A DNA stretch of 64,000 bases from Kappaphycus alvarezii. Taxonomy: Eukaryota; Rhodophyta; Florideophyceae; Gigartinales; Solieriaceae. Below are positions 30,093 through 39,539 of this stretch, piece by piece; position 1 is the stretch's first letter, and each line of letters begins with the position of its first letter. The notes beneath the pieces were generated by a model that was given only the letters and a program-made list of their open reading frames with translations, was not told where the DNA came from and ran no database searches. The position numbers and the translations under genes were made by a program. The stretch covers positions 434,001 through 498,000 of the forward strand of contig NADL03000485.1 in assembly GCA_002205965.3 (NCBI GenBank), read 5' to 3'.

Positions 30093-30105
30093 GTTAGCCA
30101 AGAGG
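30093..30105. repeat. Right target-site duplication of the LINE copy
   Basis: GTTAGCCAAGAGG starts at the exact base where LINE similarity stops. Confidence 0.65.
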
Positions 30106-30499
30106 CTGACGATGAACTTCATTAAATTGAAAATTCAGAAGTACAATTCTTATTAACTTTGTTTCAAGGGTTTGTTTACAATTATCGGCAGTAAACAAAC
30201 AACTGCTTCCTATCTCTCCTGAGAGAAGACCTTTATTGTACCGTAGTTGTGCAGTGGCTGAAATACTCTTCTAGGTTTCGATTTCGGACAAAAGTTGGTG
30301 TAAAAATAAGTGAACAATACTTCGGAGTCGCTTTCAACTGAACTAAAAATACAAAAACAATAGTTCGGAATCACTTTTAACTGCAGTTCCGAGGTTCCGG
30401 CGCGAAATGGATGTGTCTACTTTGCTGGTCTGGCTCCTTACAAGTCAGACCTGCCAAAGGACTGATATTTACAGTATACTAGCAATCGATTTGAAGGCT

Positions 30500-30605
30500 T
30501 CAGAAGTGGGAGGTGCCCCTTCACTTGGGCACCGCAACAAGGTCACTGACCTGGAACGCAAATTGTCGCGTCTAATCCCGCCCCCTTCCGATAACACTGA
30601 TGGGG
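30500..30605 (+). pseudogene. Small LINE (family B) scrap
   Basis: Encodes HRNKVTDLERKLSRLIPPPS, the segment also present at about 23660-23720. Flanks are unrelated. Confidence 0.6.
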
Positions 30606-30794
30606 TAAATCGTCGGGAGAAGAGATACTCAGAACCAACTACCCCAAGGACGAGGTGTTGCAAGCGACAAAAGTGCTAACGTGGTATAGTTGAACGAACA
30701 AAACGGAGTGAATATGGAAGAGGGTTGAGAGGGCTACAAGCAAGTATGAAAGGGGCAGGGTCTACCACTGATGCTCTGTGAGCAGCGTAGGAAA

Positions 30795-30965
30795 AAGGTT
30801 TCTTGGGTCTGAAGTTGACTCTCAACTCCCTACTACTCAGGACTTGGCTTGAAGTTGTCTGCCAACTTGCTTGACCTCTCCATGAGGAAGCAGTTTACTC
30901 AGCTTATATAGACTTTTGGCTACCCCTAAAGTCCGATCAAAACTACAGAAGGTACCAGGAAATGC
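30795..30965 (+). repeat. Dispersed repeat with TATA-like box, copy 1 (solo-LTR candidate)
   Basis: Related along about 170 bp to 49230-49400. Shared blocks include CTTGRGTCTGRAG, GARGYWGTTTACTMAG, then TATATA and CCAACAAAAAT/GATCAAAACT. The shared TATA-like box (CTTATATAGAC here) suggests a promoter-bearing repeat. Confidence 0.5.
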
Positions 30966-31039
30966 ATAAAAACGATTTGTGTGGACGTTATACTCTAAAA
31001 AAAAAGATACTTAAGAAACTAACAATCAATGAGGTCCTC

Positions 31040-31471
31040 TTATTTCCCATTCTCTAAATCAGATCCAAACAACTCCTCCAAAATATCCATGCTGCCCAAG
31101 CAGTCCCCACAAATATCTGCGAACGGCTCATAGCTCTCTATTCCCTCCTGGGAGATATCTAAAATACTAAAGATATCTCCATCCGGTTCCAGCGTCGGCA
31201 CCACTTGTTCCATACTCTTCAGTCCAGGCCCCACCACTCCAGCACTTTCCATGTCCCCTTTTTCCTCACCCACCTCGTCCTCGTCCTCATCATACTCCTC
31301 TTCCTCCTCTTCCTCCTCTTCCTCCTCATCATCCTCCCCGTTATTAACCTCGTAGACCAATTCGGGGGCTACCCACTCCTCGAAGGTCTCCCCAGCTCCC
31401 TCCTCGATGTCCGACTCCCGCCACTTACCTAACTCCTCCCCCTCATCCTCAATAAAACGGCGACGCACGAA
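31040..31471 (-). CDS. Acidic protein fragment with Glu run
   Basis: An open frame of about 143 codons with no ATG at its 5' end: the first codons read FVRRRFIEDEGEE and the only Met is internal, so it is an exon, a truncated gene or a relic. It is strongly acidic, with about a dozen consecutive Glu from a (CTC/CTT)n tract at about 31290-31330, and ends with SMDILEELFGSDLENGK. No domain was recognised. Glu-rich tails of this kind occur in chromatin and nucleolar proteins, but that is not evidence of function. Confidence 0.35.
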   Translation of the reverse strand, partial: FVRRRFIEDEGEELGKWRESDIEEGAGETFEEWVAPELVYEVNNGEDDEEEEEEEEEEEYDEDEDEVGEEKGDMESAGVVGPGLKSMEQVVPTLEPDGDIFSILDISQEGIESYEPFADICGDCLGSMDILEELFGSDLENGK

Positions 31472-32074
31472 TTAGATCACCTTATTTTTGGTTTGCCGGC
31501 GCAGGTAGTCATCACGGTCAGTAGGTCCGAAAGGGAGTAGGGGAATAGAGTTTAGGGGGTGGGGATGGCGATTTTTTAGAAATGACTTTCGAGGGGCATA
31601 AATTTTTCATTTTGGTAGGCTTTGGGGATTGGGGGCAATAGAGGGTGTTTTAGGTGTGTGGGGGAGAGGGGTGATGAGTTAAATGGTCGGGGACGTTTGA
31701 AACTTGGAATAAAGGGGTTTAAATAGGCTCCCGGGGCAGGTTCTATAGACTAGGAATAGGTAAAATAAATCTGAAAGGGATTTTGTAGTAGTGCATTTGC
31801 GCCCTTTTTCTCAAAAAAGCGAATTTGGAGGAGGAGGAAAGCAAAAAGGGGAAAAGAACTTGATTCGGGATCGATTCAGAGGGGTAGATACAGTATAAAA
31901 ATATCTAGATAAAATGGAAGTAATTTTGGAGAGGACCGCGGTAATGATAAGCAAGGCTCTCGGAGGACGAGGAAGGACCGGAACTATAAGCAATTTTGGA
32001 CAAGGGAGGTGGTACAATAAACTAAAAGTCTGCAGATGACTGCGACAAAAAATCCGTTCCTATCAGCACGCGCC
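31472..32074. other. No recognisable gene
   Basis: G-rich stretches on the plus strand; no gene or repeat partner found. Confidence 0.3.
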
Positions 32075-32248
32075 TAACAAACACCACACAGACCCTCAAC
32101 TTCGATTTCAAACCGCTGGCTTTTGATTCCCTGGGTTCGCCTTCCCCGCTACTGTCCTCTTCATACTGGATCTCCTCCCGCGCATCGCGGAGAAGCTGCA
32201 TACATCAGTTGGTGCTATCAGAACGAGAATCTATCGGCGCACTAGTTA
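32075..32248 (+). pseudogene. LINE (family B) tail, left half
   Basis: Encodes the family signature FKPLAFDSLGSPSP, then after a frameshift LPRIAEKLHTSVGAIRTRI, matching 23750-23900. Interrupted at TTA (32246-32248) by the Harbinger element; the remainder of the tail continues at 35727. Confidence 0.8.
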
Positions 32249-32347
32249 GAGCAAACCTAGTACGTCTCTATTTTGAATTTTTGAGTCGGATATTGCGTCA
32301 GTGCAAACCTACTACATAGCTAAACGACCATTTTGGACCCAGGATTG

Positions 32348-32411
32348 TAGCGCCAGCGCAAAAAGTGTCTCAACCTCGGAACATTTTGAGACACTTTTAG
32401 CGCCGGCGCTA
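32348..32411. repeat. Left subterminal hairpin of the Harbinger element
   Basis: Arms 32348-32373 and 32386-32411 are 26 nt each and pair at 24 positions, around a 12-nt loop. The arms contain AGCGCC and TGTCTCAA. Confidence 0.85.
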
Positions 32412-32735
32412 TCACGTTTCTAAGTTCTTTTATAGAAAAAAACGCTGTCAAGACAGCCAATGAGTTGTAGCTGGCTATCCTAGGCGCCAAATGTTGGCTC
32501 TGCACCGCTCACTTTGCAAAACGGCGATTCGTATGCCGCGGTTTTCGTAAAAGTACTTGAGGCCTCGCCAGGCCTCAAGTACTATTCACTCCTACACCGC
32601 CATTTTCTCGCCACATCTCCGAGTATCTGTCACCCCTACACGGCTATTGCCTCGCAACATCTCCAACTACCTTTGGTAGCACTGTCCTGGTCCTTTTGAT
32701 TCTTGTTCCTACCTCAACCTACTCTACAACAGACA

Positions 32736-33727
32736 CCATGCAGCCTCAGAATTCCGAAAACCAAATCAACCCGCACCCAGCTACCGCCAACACTGCATCA
32801 GATTCCAACGACCCGATACTTTCGCCCTTCATCAATCCCGATGCCCTACGCGCAGCAAACAACCATCAGGCCCAGAGAACAAACCGGCTATGCGTAGAAT
32901 TAGTAACTTCTCTGATTACCAGCATGTCCAAACCACCGTTGAACCGCAGTACAGAAGTAGCAAAAGACAACATCACTAAATCTAAAATTTTGAGACGAGG
33001 TGAGTCGCATTCTCAACTGATGGTTTAATTTTTGCAGAATGTTGGGTGGAGCAGCCATACAAGGGCACAAATCAGAAACGCGAGGACTTTTGGGCGGCCG
33101 TGCAGGCCAATTGTGCGAGCGAAGGTGTCAACATGACATCGCACTCCATACGTTCACGTGGGATCGACTGGCACGATCTGCCCAACATTACATCGCTGCC
33201 AAGAAGAAAATCGAATCGCGCAAAATATCAGGGTGAAAGAAGAAGGAATTCTTAACAAAACTATGCATCTCCACCGAATTTCCGCCGGACGTGATGACAG
33301 CAACAGCGTTTTCCAGTATGCACCGGATTTTCTTTATGTTGAGGCAGCGAACTATCTGAGTTCGCAACCAAATTTTTGCAATGGATATAGTGGGACAAGT
33401 GAGAAGGCGGAAGGCTACAGAATTAAACGTGAAAGGGAGGACATTGGTCAGCTATTTCGTTCGCCAAAGAGACACATTTCTAGTTCTAATAGCTCGGATG
33501 CACAGAACGAACGTGATAACGAACGAATGAAAAGGCCAATAGGAATTAAGAAGCAGAAAATGGTCAACAAACAATCAACAGCTGAAGAGGAGCTTACGGG
33601 TATGATCAAGACGTTGCAGGGCACAATTGAGAGCACAAGCTCTTTCACGGAAATGTTGTCAAGCAAACGGAGATACAAAATCGGAAAGAGAATGACTTTA
33701 AACTCCTGCAAGTACTCCAGACGATAG
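32736..33727 (+). pseudogene. Harbinger accessory DNA-binding protein (Myb/trihelix-like), frameshifted
   Basis: Plus-strand frames joined by shifts near 33025-33050 and 33150-33240. The N-terminal part from ATG 32738 is polar. The core reads YKGTNQKREDFWAAVQANC, then WDRLARSAQHYIAAKK, the SANT/trihelix pattern used by these elements to bind DNA and recruit the transposase. The C-terminal part has RMKRPIGIKKQKMVNKQ, which resembles the NAM-associated C-terminal motif of plant-type Harbinger ORFs, and a helical tail. In the family this protein helps transposase reach the nucleus and the element ends. Convergent with the transposase. Confidence 0.7.
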
Positions 33728-34078
33728 CGAGGAGCGGAAACTGGTCTTGAAGAGGATATTAGAAATCCGGTATGATTCTTCGGCGGTGCTAGTGGAGAAA
33801 ACAAAGGCAGAGAACACAGGGGCAAGCAGTAGAAGTGCGAAAAACTTCAAGAGTTCCAGTTTTTTCAGAAGTGAGGGAGGCAAGCCCCAGGATCATGAAG
33901 AGGATGGAGGCCTCGATGATGATATCTTTTCTTCGGACTTCGCACTGAGGGAGCGCTGAGAGGTCTCCCTCCCCGAAACACACACAGCCCACATTGGGAT
34001 CCATCTAAGGCTAAAAATACTCCCGAGATGTTCCCTTTACTTATCGTAATAGTAAATGAGATTCTATACAGTAAACTA

Positions 34079-35574
34079 ATCGTATTCTAGTCGTTCAAAA
34101 AGATCTGCTTTGAGTGTGACGTGTGTAATTAATGATGTCACAAAGCTTTGGCGCAGAAGAAAGTCTTCCCATTCTCCAAGCTCATTTGCTCCAGTTTCAT
34201 CAGCGCTCGTGTGCAATTCAAGCTCTGCCTGCGATTCTTCGGTGTTAATATCGTCATTATCAAGTAGCTCTGTCAGAATATTGTAGCGGGCACCCTCATA
34301 ATCTAGGTCTTTCGCGAACGCTCCATCTTGCTGCCTGTGAATGATCATGTTGTGTAATATTACACAAGTTTGAGAAACCCGAATGATTTCGTCGAAGAAC
34401 CACGTAGGAAATCCTCTCGTAGAATCCAAAATCGGGATTGCAATACCCCGAAGAGCCTTTAAACGTCCTTACGTCGTGTCTCACCTCTTGTTGTGTATCT
34501 ACTCTGCCTATTGGATATGGGGTGATGAATTGGTCCCATGAATATGGCCCACTTTGAGTATATCCCATCCACCAGAAAGTATGGTAAGTCTCGGTCAGTA
34601 GAGTTTGGTAGAATCTTGTACGGTGTAGTAAACTTAAAATTGAAATTTTTGAGCAGAATATCATTAATGAGTGGAGAGGTGTCGACCATCGTTAGGTCGT
34701 TATTCGTTGCCGAACGCCCGGCAAACCAATGCCATATATATAAATTACGATCGCAACACGCTTCAACAGATATCTTCGCCATCTTGCCATATTTTCCATT
34801 CTGGTACTGGCCTTTAAGCGCGATTGGACAGTTTTTCCAAGATAAACGGCAACAATTTATTGCTCCTACACGTCCTTATAATCCGACTTCCCTATACTGC
34901 CCAGAAACTTTATCCAGTTCTGCAGAACTAGGTAGTCGATTGAGGTATATCGGGCCGTACGTTTCCAGAATACATCTACAAAATTCTCTAACGTAGAACC
35001 TAGTTGATTCCGCTGACATTCTAGAGCCATCATCAAGGTCGTCCTAGCTCCTGTGCGTACTCAGAAACCTGAGACATGTTAGTATTTTGATCTCCGATTT
35101 GTGACCTACCTTGCCATATGAACTCGTTTTCTGCTTAAAAGTGTGTGTGTAGTGAGCTACAAGGTCGTCATGTAGCCTCCAAAATAGGGTTCTTGTAACT
35201 CTAAACCTCCTTAGGAATTGCCTCAATATGTACAAACAGTTCGGCTTGAGGTAGTCTTTTATCCACGAAGACTCGGCTCGATGAATGTTCTGAGATACCA
35301 ACTGCCTGCCTCTGTATTTGTATTTTCAACCATTTTTGCTCAACTTTCTGATTGCTAGTGTAGCAAATAGTGATATCTGGCCGACAAGTTGGTGGGCCTG
35401 AAGTAAAATGTGACGCTGTTGTTGTCGACGATTTGAAATCACAGAAAAAGAGGTCAACGACGTCTCAGATCGTGGAGATCCTGAAGCAACGTTGAACGTT
35501 GAACGTTGAAATCGGTGGAAGGGGTGTGATTCAAACACCCTACAAAACAACCTCCTATAGTGTTTTGATTCCAT
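34079..35574 (-). pseudogene. PIF/Harbinger transposase (DDE_Tnp_4-like), degenerate
   Basis: Minus-strand pieces in several frames. N-terminal: IKDYLKPNCLYILRQFLRRF (about 35270-35210) and KILTCLRFLS. Core: VGAINCCRLSWKNCP (about 34860-34820; the first catalytic Asp of the family's GSIDC is Asn here), GQYQNGKYGKMAKISVEACC, LYIWHWFAG, SATNNDLTMVDTSPL (second Asp), and PYFLVDGIYSKWA. C-terminal: VSQTCVILHNMIIHRQQD. The transposase cuts and joins the element ends. The Asn and several stops or shifts (near 34460, 35044) mean it cannot act. Confidence 0.85.
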
Positions 35575-35668
35575 TGGCTTGCCGTGCTACTCAGCTGTAT
35601 GAACTAGCACTCAGTGCGTTGTGGTATGAGCTGACTACTAGGTTTGCCAACGTCTGATCTAAAATTTT

Positions 35669-35695
35669 TGTCTCAAAACCGATGTTTTAGAGACA
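35669..35695. repeat. Right subterminal hairpin of the Harbinger element
   Basis: TGTCTCAAAAC (35669-35679) pairs with GTTTTAGAGACA (35684-35695), one bulge, 4-nt loop. It shares TGTCTCAAA with the left subterminal hairpin. Confidence 0.7.
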
Positions 35696-35726
35696 TCAGT
35701 TTAGAGTCAGACTAGGTATGCTCTTA

Positions 35727-35811
35727 CATGATCTGATCGTCTCTGGCGAATGCTACCTTGTCCCGCACACCTGTGCACGTGGCCGAAGTGGGCCACCCTT
35801 TTAGCATGTAG
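35727..35811 (+). pseudogene. LINE (family B) tail, right half
   Basis: Continues in frame from 32248 across the Harbinger insertion: SYMI, one TGA, then SSLANATLSRTPVHVAEVGHP and a stop at 35809-35811. Matches LSYAIWSTSAASIMCRAPQHAEFGHP of the intact piece. Confidence 0.8.
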
Positions 35812-36067
35812 CTCTAGAAACATCTGTAGTCGATTCCTGCACTTGAACGTCGATATTAAAGAGCGTACGCAAACATAATTAAGAAAATAAAACTTCAAAT
35901 TTTAGAAATGAAATTACAGTCTGTAATTCAATTGCAGAATTCTGCAGTGAAGGTGTGCCAAAAAGTGGTGAAATGTGGCAATCAGAAAAGACACGTGAGA
36001 AATAAATGTTAGTAACAAGTAACGGCACTTTTCGCGAGTCTCCTGTTGCCTATACCATCCAGCCGCC

Positions 36068-36982
36068 ATGGGAAAACCCGAGAGCAGCGAAAATGAAGTC
36101 CGTTATTCCCCAGCATCTCCTTTTTCTGCCACTATCCCTTCCGTGTCTCAAAGCGCGCAGAATATCCCTACCCAGCACCTTCAGTCCCCCACTCACTATC
36201 TACCTCTGCGACTGCTCCGTATCAGCATGCAGCCGAATCCGGTGAAAAAAGGGCGTCATTACCGCTTCACACCTTCGGAAGACCTCATAATTGTGCGGGA
36301 GGCAGCTGCATCCTAGGCGCATATTGCTTCATTTAGGGAAACTCTAATGCAATCTGCGGTCGCGGCTGCGCAGGCGAACGAAAAGCAATCTTTGCGACAG
36401 CGCATTACCTGGAAAAGCGCCCAGGATCTGTAAAAGCGTCTGAAAGAGGTATTTAGCGGGAAAGACAGCAAAGAACTACGAAAAACAGGGATAGGAGGTG
36501 AGTTTGGGGAGCTCGACAAGTTGTTGATGACTACGCGAGAAGCACGGGACGATTTAGGTGCGCGAAAAAATGCAAAGCGTACTGCGGCGAAAGCGTTGGA
36601 TGAAGAGAAAGAAAGGGCGGGAAGGGAGCTGGTTAAGAGCGCGACGAGGCAAAATAACAACGCGAGTGAAAATAGTGTAGTAGAATTGGATGGAAGCGGA
36701 GAAGAAGAATCGAAGGCAAAGAATAGGCGTTTGACGAAGGCGGAGAGCAGTGTGGGCGATGCGACTATAGATTTGGAGCGTTTCGATATCGCTATTAGCG
36801 GCAGAGAATTAGTGAAAATTGCTCTAGATCGTGAGCGTCTCCAATTTGAGAAGGAACGTTTGGCTTTCGAGGGTAAGAGCGAGAGAAAGAGCCGCTTCGA
36901 GTGGCGTAACGAGCGTGACGCCCAACAGCAACTTGATCTAGAGAAATTCAAGCTTCTTCTAGATGATTCTCAACGCAAGTAG
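36068..36982 (+). pseudogene. Second Harbinger set: Myb-like accessory ORF
   Basis: From ATG 36068 the frame carries a TAG (36313-36315) and a TAA (36431-36433), then stays open to 36980. GRHYRFTPSEDLIIVREAAA is a SANT/Myb-like start, followed by LRQRITWKSAQDL and RLKEVFSGKDSKELRKTGIG, the usual helix pattern. GELDKLLMTTREARDD and a long charged coiled-coil tail (about 36590-36980, KIALDRERLQFEKERLAF) are typical of these proteins. It converges with the transposase at 37112-38316. Terminal inverted repeats of this second element could not be resolved. Confidence 0.7.
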
Positions 36983-37111
36983 TTATGCTTTTGTTATTGA
37001 ATTAAATCTATTGATAGTTCTCTGAAATCATAGTTTGTTTGATACTCCAAAGAAATGTAATCATCTAAAGAATGTGGTGCGCATTTTGAATTGCAGAGAT
37101 ATCTGATTCGG

Positions 37112-38316
37112 TTAGATACAGTTACGTACGTTTGTCAGAATCATATATGCATTGGAAAGAGTTCCGACCGGCGATTCAAACGGATTCATCTTTCTCTTGA
37201 AGTCCATTGTTGTAAAATACATTTTGATTTCCTTGAATATCCATTCGACAATAACACTTCCTCCTGCCATCTCCTTAATGAAAGTCTTTTCATACAGTTG
37301 CAAGTTGCTACTTTGATATAGAACCTCTAGAAACCATCTCCGGTTATATCCAGAGTCTCCATATAAACAATATCGTTCTTACACAACTTGTAACAAATTT
37401 GGAAGTGTATCCTCCAATTCACTTCTTGCATACAACGTCCAGTCATGTCGCGTCCCTCAACAAGTCCAAACGAGTGAGTGTAGGATCATACCATCAGGAG
37501 CACTAACAACTTGAAACTTGAGACTATGCTTTCTTTTGTGACCATTGTACGCTACTCTCTGGTGCATCTCCCACGATGGCCACGCGATACCTATAGCAGT
37601 CCCATCTCTGAGACCGACGCAGTTACAAAGTCCTTTAGTCTTCTCATACACCGCTGCAGCATACATGGAGCTCCTCTTTTCTATGAAAGTCTCGCTTAAT
37701 CCCTTCTATAAGAGACACCCACTTTTAGCAAGTAAACGTTCTATTCCTTCACAAAATATCTCCGACAGCTGAGCAACATGTTGTGCAAACATAATTTCCA
37801 TATCCGTCCAACGTGATGGTGTATCAAGGCGACGTAATAGGACACAGGTGACCATTAAAGGAGTGACAGCGTAACGGTTCCTTTTTTGGCCATATTTTCT
37901 ATATGCCAGTAAATGACGCTTGTTACTTTTACAATATCGCAATTAAGAAACCGAAACATCGTTAAACATTCAACTTCACTAAACCGATAGAAGTTGAAGT
38001 CAAATTGAGATGTGCTGATCCTGTTACTTCTATGAATGACCTTCCCCAGATCCGTTTCGAACCTGACGGTACCGGATGCCAATACACCTATTGTTCTCGA
38101 TGCTGTAAAGACGTATTTTGCTTCACATGTTAGACGCTTCGAAATGGATAGGAAAGCCGCTTTCCATTTAGTTGCCCTTTCCTCGCAGCGTCCCTTTGAG
38201 AAGTCCTGTCTTGCTTGATTCATGTCGGCGATGGATCTATCTGTCCACTGGATACCGACAGCCCCCAGAAGACTAATAATTCCATTTATTGTACCGGTTA
38301 GCAATACGTAAACCAA
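37112..38316 (-). pseudogene. Second Harbinger transposase, degenerate
   Basis: Three minus-strand blocks. 37942-37706: YAVTPLMVTCVLLRRLDTPS and EIMFAQHVAQLSEIF (N-terminal helices). 37666-37457: CVGLRDGTAIGIAWP (here the first Asp of the family is kept) and YNGHKRKHSLKFQVVSAPDG. 37303-37112: IVEWIFKEIKMYFTTMDFKRKM and ESPVGTLSNAYMI. Similar to the third copy at 55207-56483 and less so to the first at 34079-35574. The region 37303-37457 between the blocks has stops. Confidence 0.75.
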
Positions 38317-38460
38317 TTTTATAATTTCAGCAATAAATTTCAGAAACAGTTTTCAGGAATTTGTCTTAGTACCTATTTCTGAATTCTAACAGAATTCTGT
38401 TTTTGCGGAAACTCAACAATAACCCGGTAAAGTTCTCTCAATCTGCCCTATCGGTAGTAT

Positions 38461-38481
38461 ACTGTACAGTACAGTACTGTA
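38461..38481. repeat. TACTGTA-type palindrome
   Basis: ACTGTACAGTACAGTACTGT lies just right of the second Harbinger set. Confidence 0.65.
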
Positions 38482-38762
38482 GATTTTACAGTATGAGAAA
38501 TCACTACAAATATCTTCGAACAGTAGTAGTACCCAAAACTCCCCCGAGACGTCCTTGACAGATTTCTTGGCGTGATACAGCATATGTGTGCGCGCGCACG
38601 GATTATGGCAGTTGTTTGACACGAAGTTAATCAGTCTTGCATGGTGTAATGTTATTTAGCAGTGATACACTGAGATTCAAAAGGAATCATGATAATTAAG
38701 GGCACTTGACTTCCGAAGTTCCTAGAAAATACTTCATGTAGTTTGAACTGTACTTAAGCAAA

Positions 38763-38797
38763 GTAGTCGTGTGTTTTCGGAATGGGGATAGATCTAA
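38763..38797 (+). repeat. 35-bp direct repeat left of copia gag
   Basis: Partner of 41820-41854; 30 of 35 bases identical and all five differences are transitions. It may mark LTR or leader sequence of the copia relic. Confidence 0.55.
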
Positions 38798-38898
38798 TGC
38801 ACTAGCTTGATGCATAATTGAAAGGTTACTGGCCCAAGTCGGCTGCCTTAAAAAGAGTCTCGAGTAAGCTTTGTAATTGGGAAGTTCGCGCCTCGGAA

Positions 38899-39534
38899 AT
38901 GCATAGCTCAGATGAAAGTACGATGGACGCAAACCGCCATATGATTGAAGTGCTAAATACAGAGAATTACCACATTTGGTAACGAAAAATGAAACTCGTC
39001 CTCATGACTAAGGGGTTATGGAGTATCGTGACTGGTACTGATATGATACCAAATTCTGATGGGAAAGAAATAGCCAGGAGGTATACTGAAAGAAGGGATC
39101 AAACGCTAGCTGGTATCTTTCTCAGTATTGGTGAATACTGTTCTGCTTCAGTGATTGATTTAGAAGACCCAAAAGAAGTTTTGGATTTCGTAGAAGAACA
39201 GTTTAACGCAATATCTACTGCCGCAGCCCACTCATTGCTTGAGAGCTACCAGGCAATCAGGATGGAACCAAATGAAATTGTGATGCCTAATGTTAATCGT
39301 CTCTCATATTTAGAAAAAAAGCTGGCGTCGAATGGGAAGCCTGTAGACGGCCATGAAAAACGTAGGGCTCTGCTCGGAGGTCGTAATGAAGACTTTGATC
39401 ATGTGTTAGATATGATTCGGGGGCTAGACAACAAGCGACCGGCATCAATTGGAATGATGATCACTAAAGAAATTTCCTTGAACAAAAGGCATAATAGAGG
39501 GTGGAGTTCTAAAGATGCTGCTCTATCAATGTGA
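38899..39534 (+). pseudogene. Ty1/copia Gag relic
   Basis: Starts at ATG 38899 (MHSSDESTM...) with LNTENYHIW, one TAA, then RKMKLVLMTKGLWSIVTG, the usual opening of copia gag. Then come VLDFVEEQFNAIS, SLLESYQAIRM, VNRLSYLEKKLASNGKPV and DFDHVLDMIRGL. After the stop at 39532 a zinc-knuckle remnant, HHCGRQEHIKSDC, follows. No complete reading frame remains. Confidence 0.8.
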
Positions 39535-39539
39535 AGAGG

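Larger units (their letters stand above)
32249..35723. mobile_element. Complete PIF/Harbinger-type DNA transposon with TTA target duplication
   Basis: A 3,475-bp element. Ends: GAGCAAACCTAGT at 32249 and its inverted partner ACTAGGTATGCTC ending at 35723, with a second inverted block inside (GCAAACCTACTAC at 32302 and TAGTAGG/CTAGTAG-type partner at about 35633-35647). TTA is duplicated at 32246-32248 and 35724-35726, the hallmark TWA target of this superfamily. Inside are a Myb/trihelix-like ORF on plus and a transposase on minus, converging. Removing the element and one TTA rejoins a LINE tail in frame, which confirms the boundaries. Coding parts are broken, so the copy is inactive. Confidence 0.9.

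Noticed and set aside
36313-36951. 212-codon minus-strand frame rich in Ser and Leu
   Set aside because: Antisense shadow of the charged coiled-coil tail of the Myb-like Harbinger ORF.
35930-38410. CAGAATTCTG at both sides of the second Harbinger set as terminal repeats
   Set aside because: A 10-bp palindrome by itself pairs with any copy of itself, and adjoining bases and TWA duplications do not match.
38820-38900. Apparent copia reverse-transcriptase motif (KKSLE..L) just before gag
   Set aside because: It lies in the leader immediately upstream of the gag ATG and needs two stops to be read through; probably chance.
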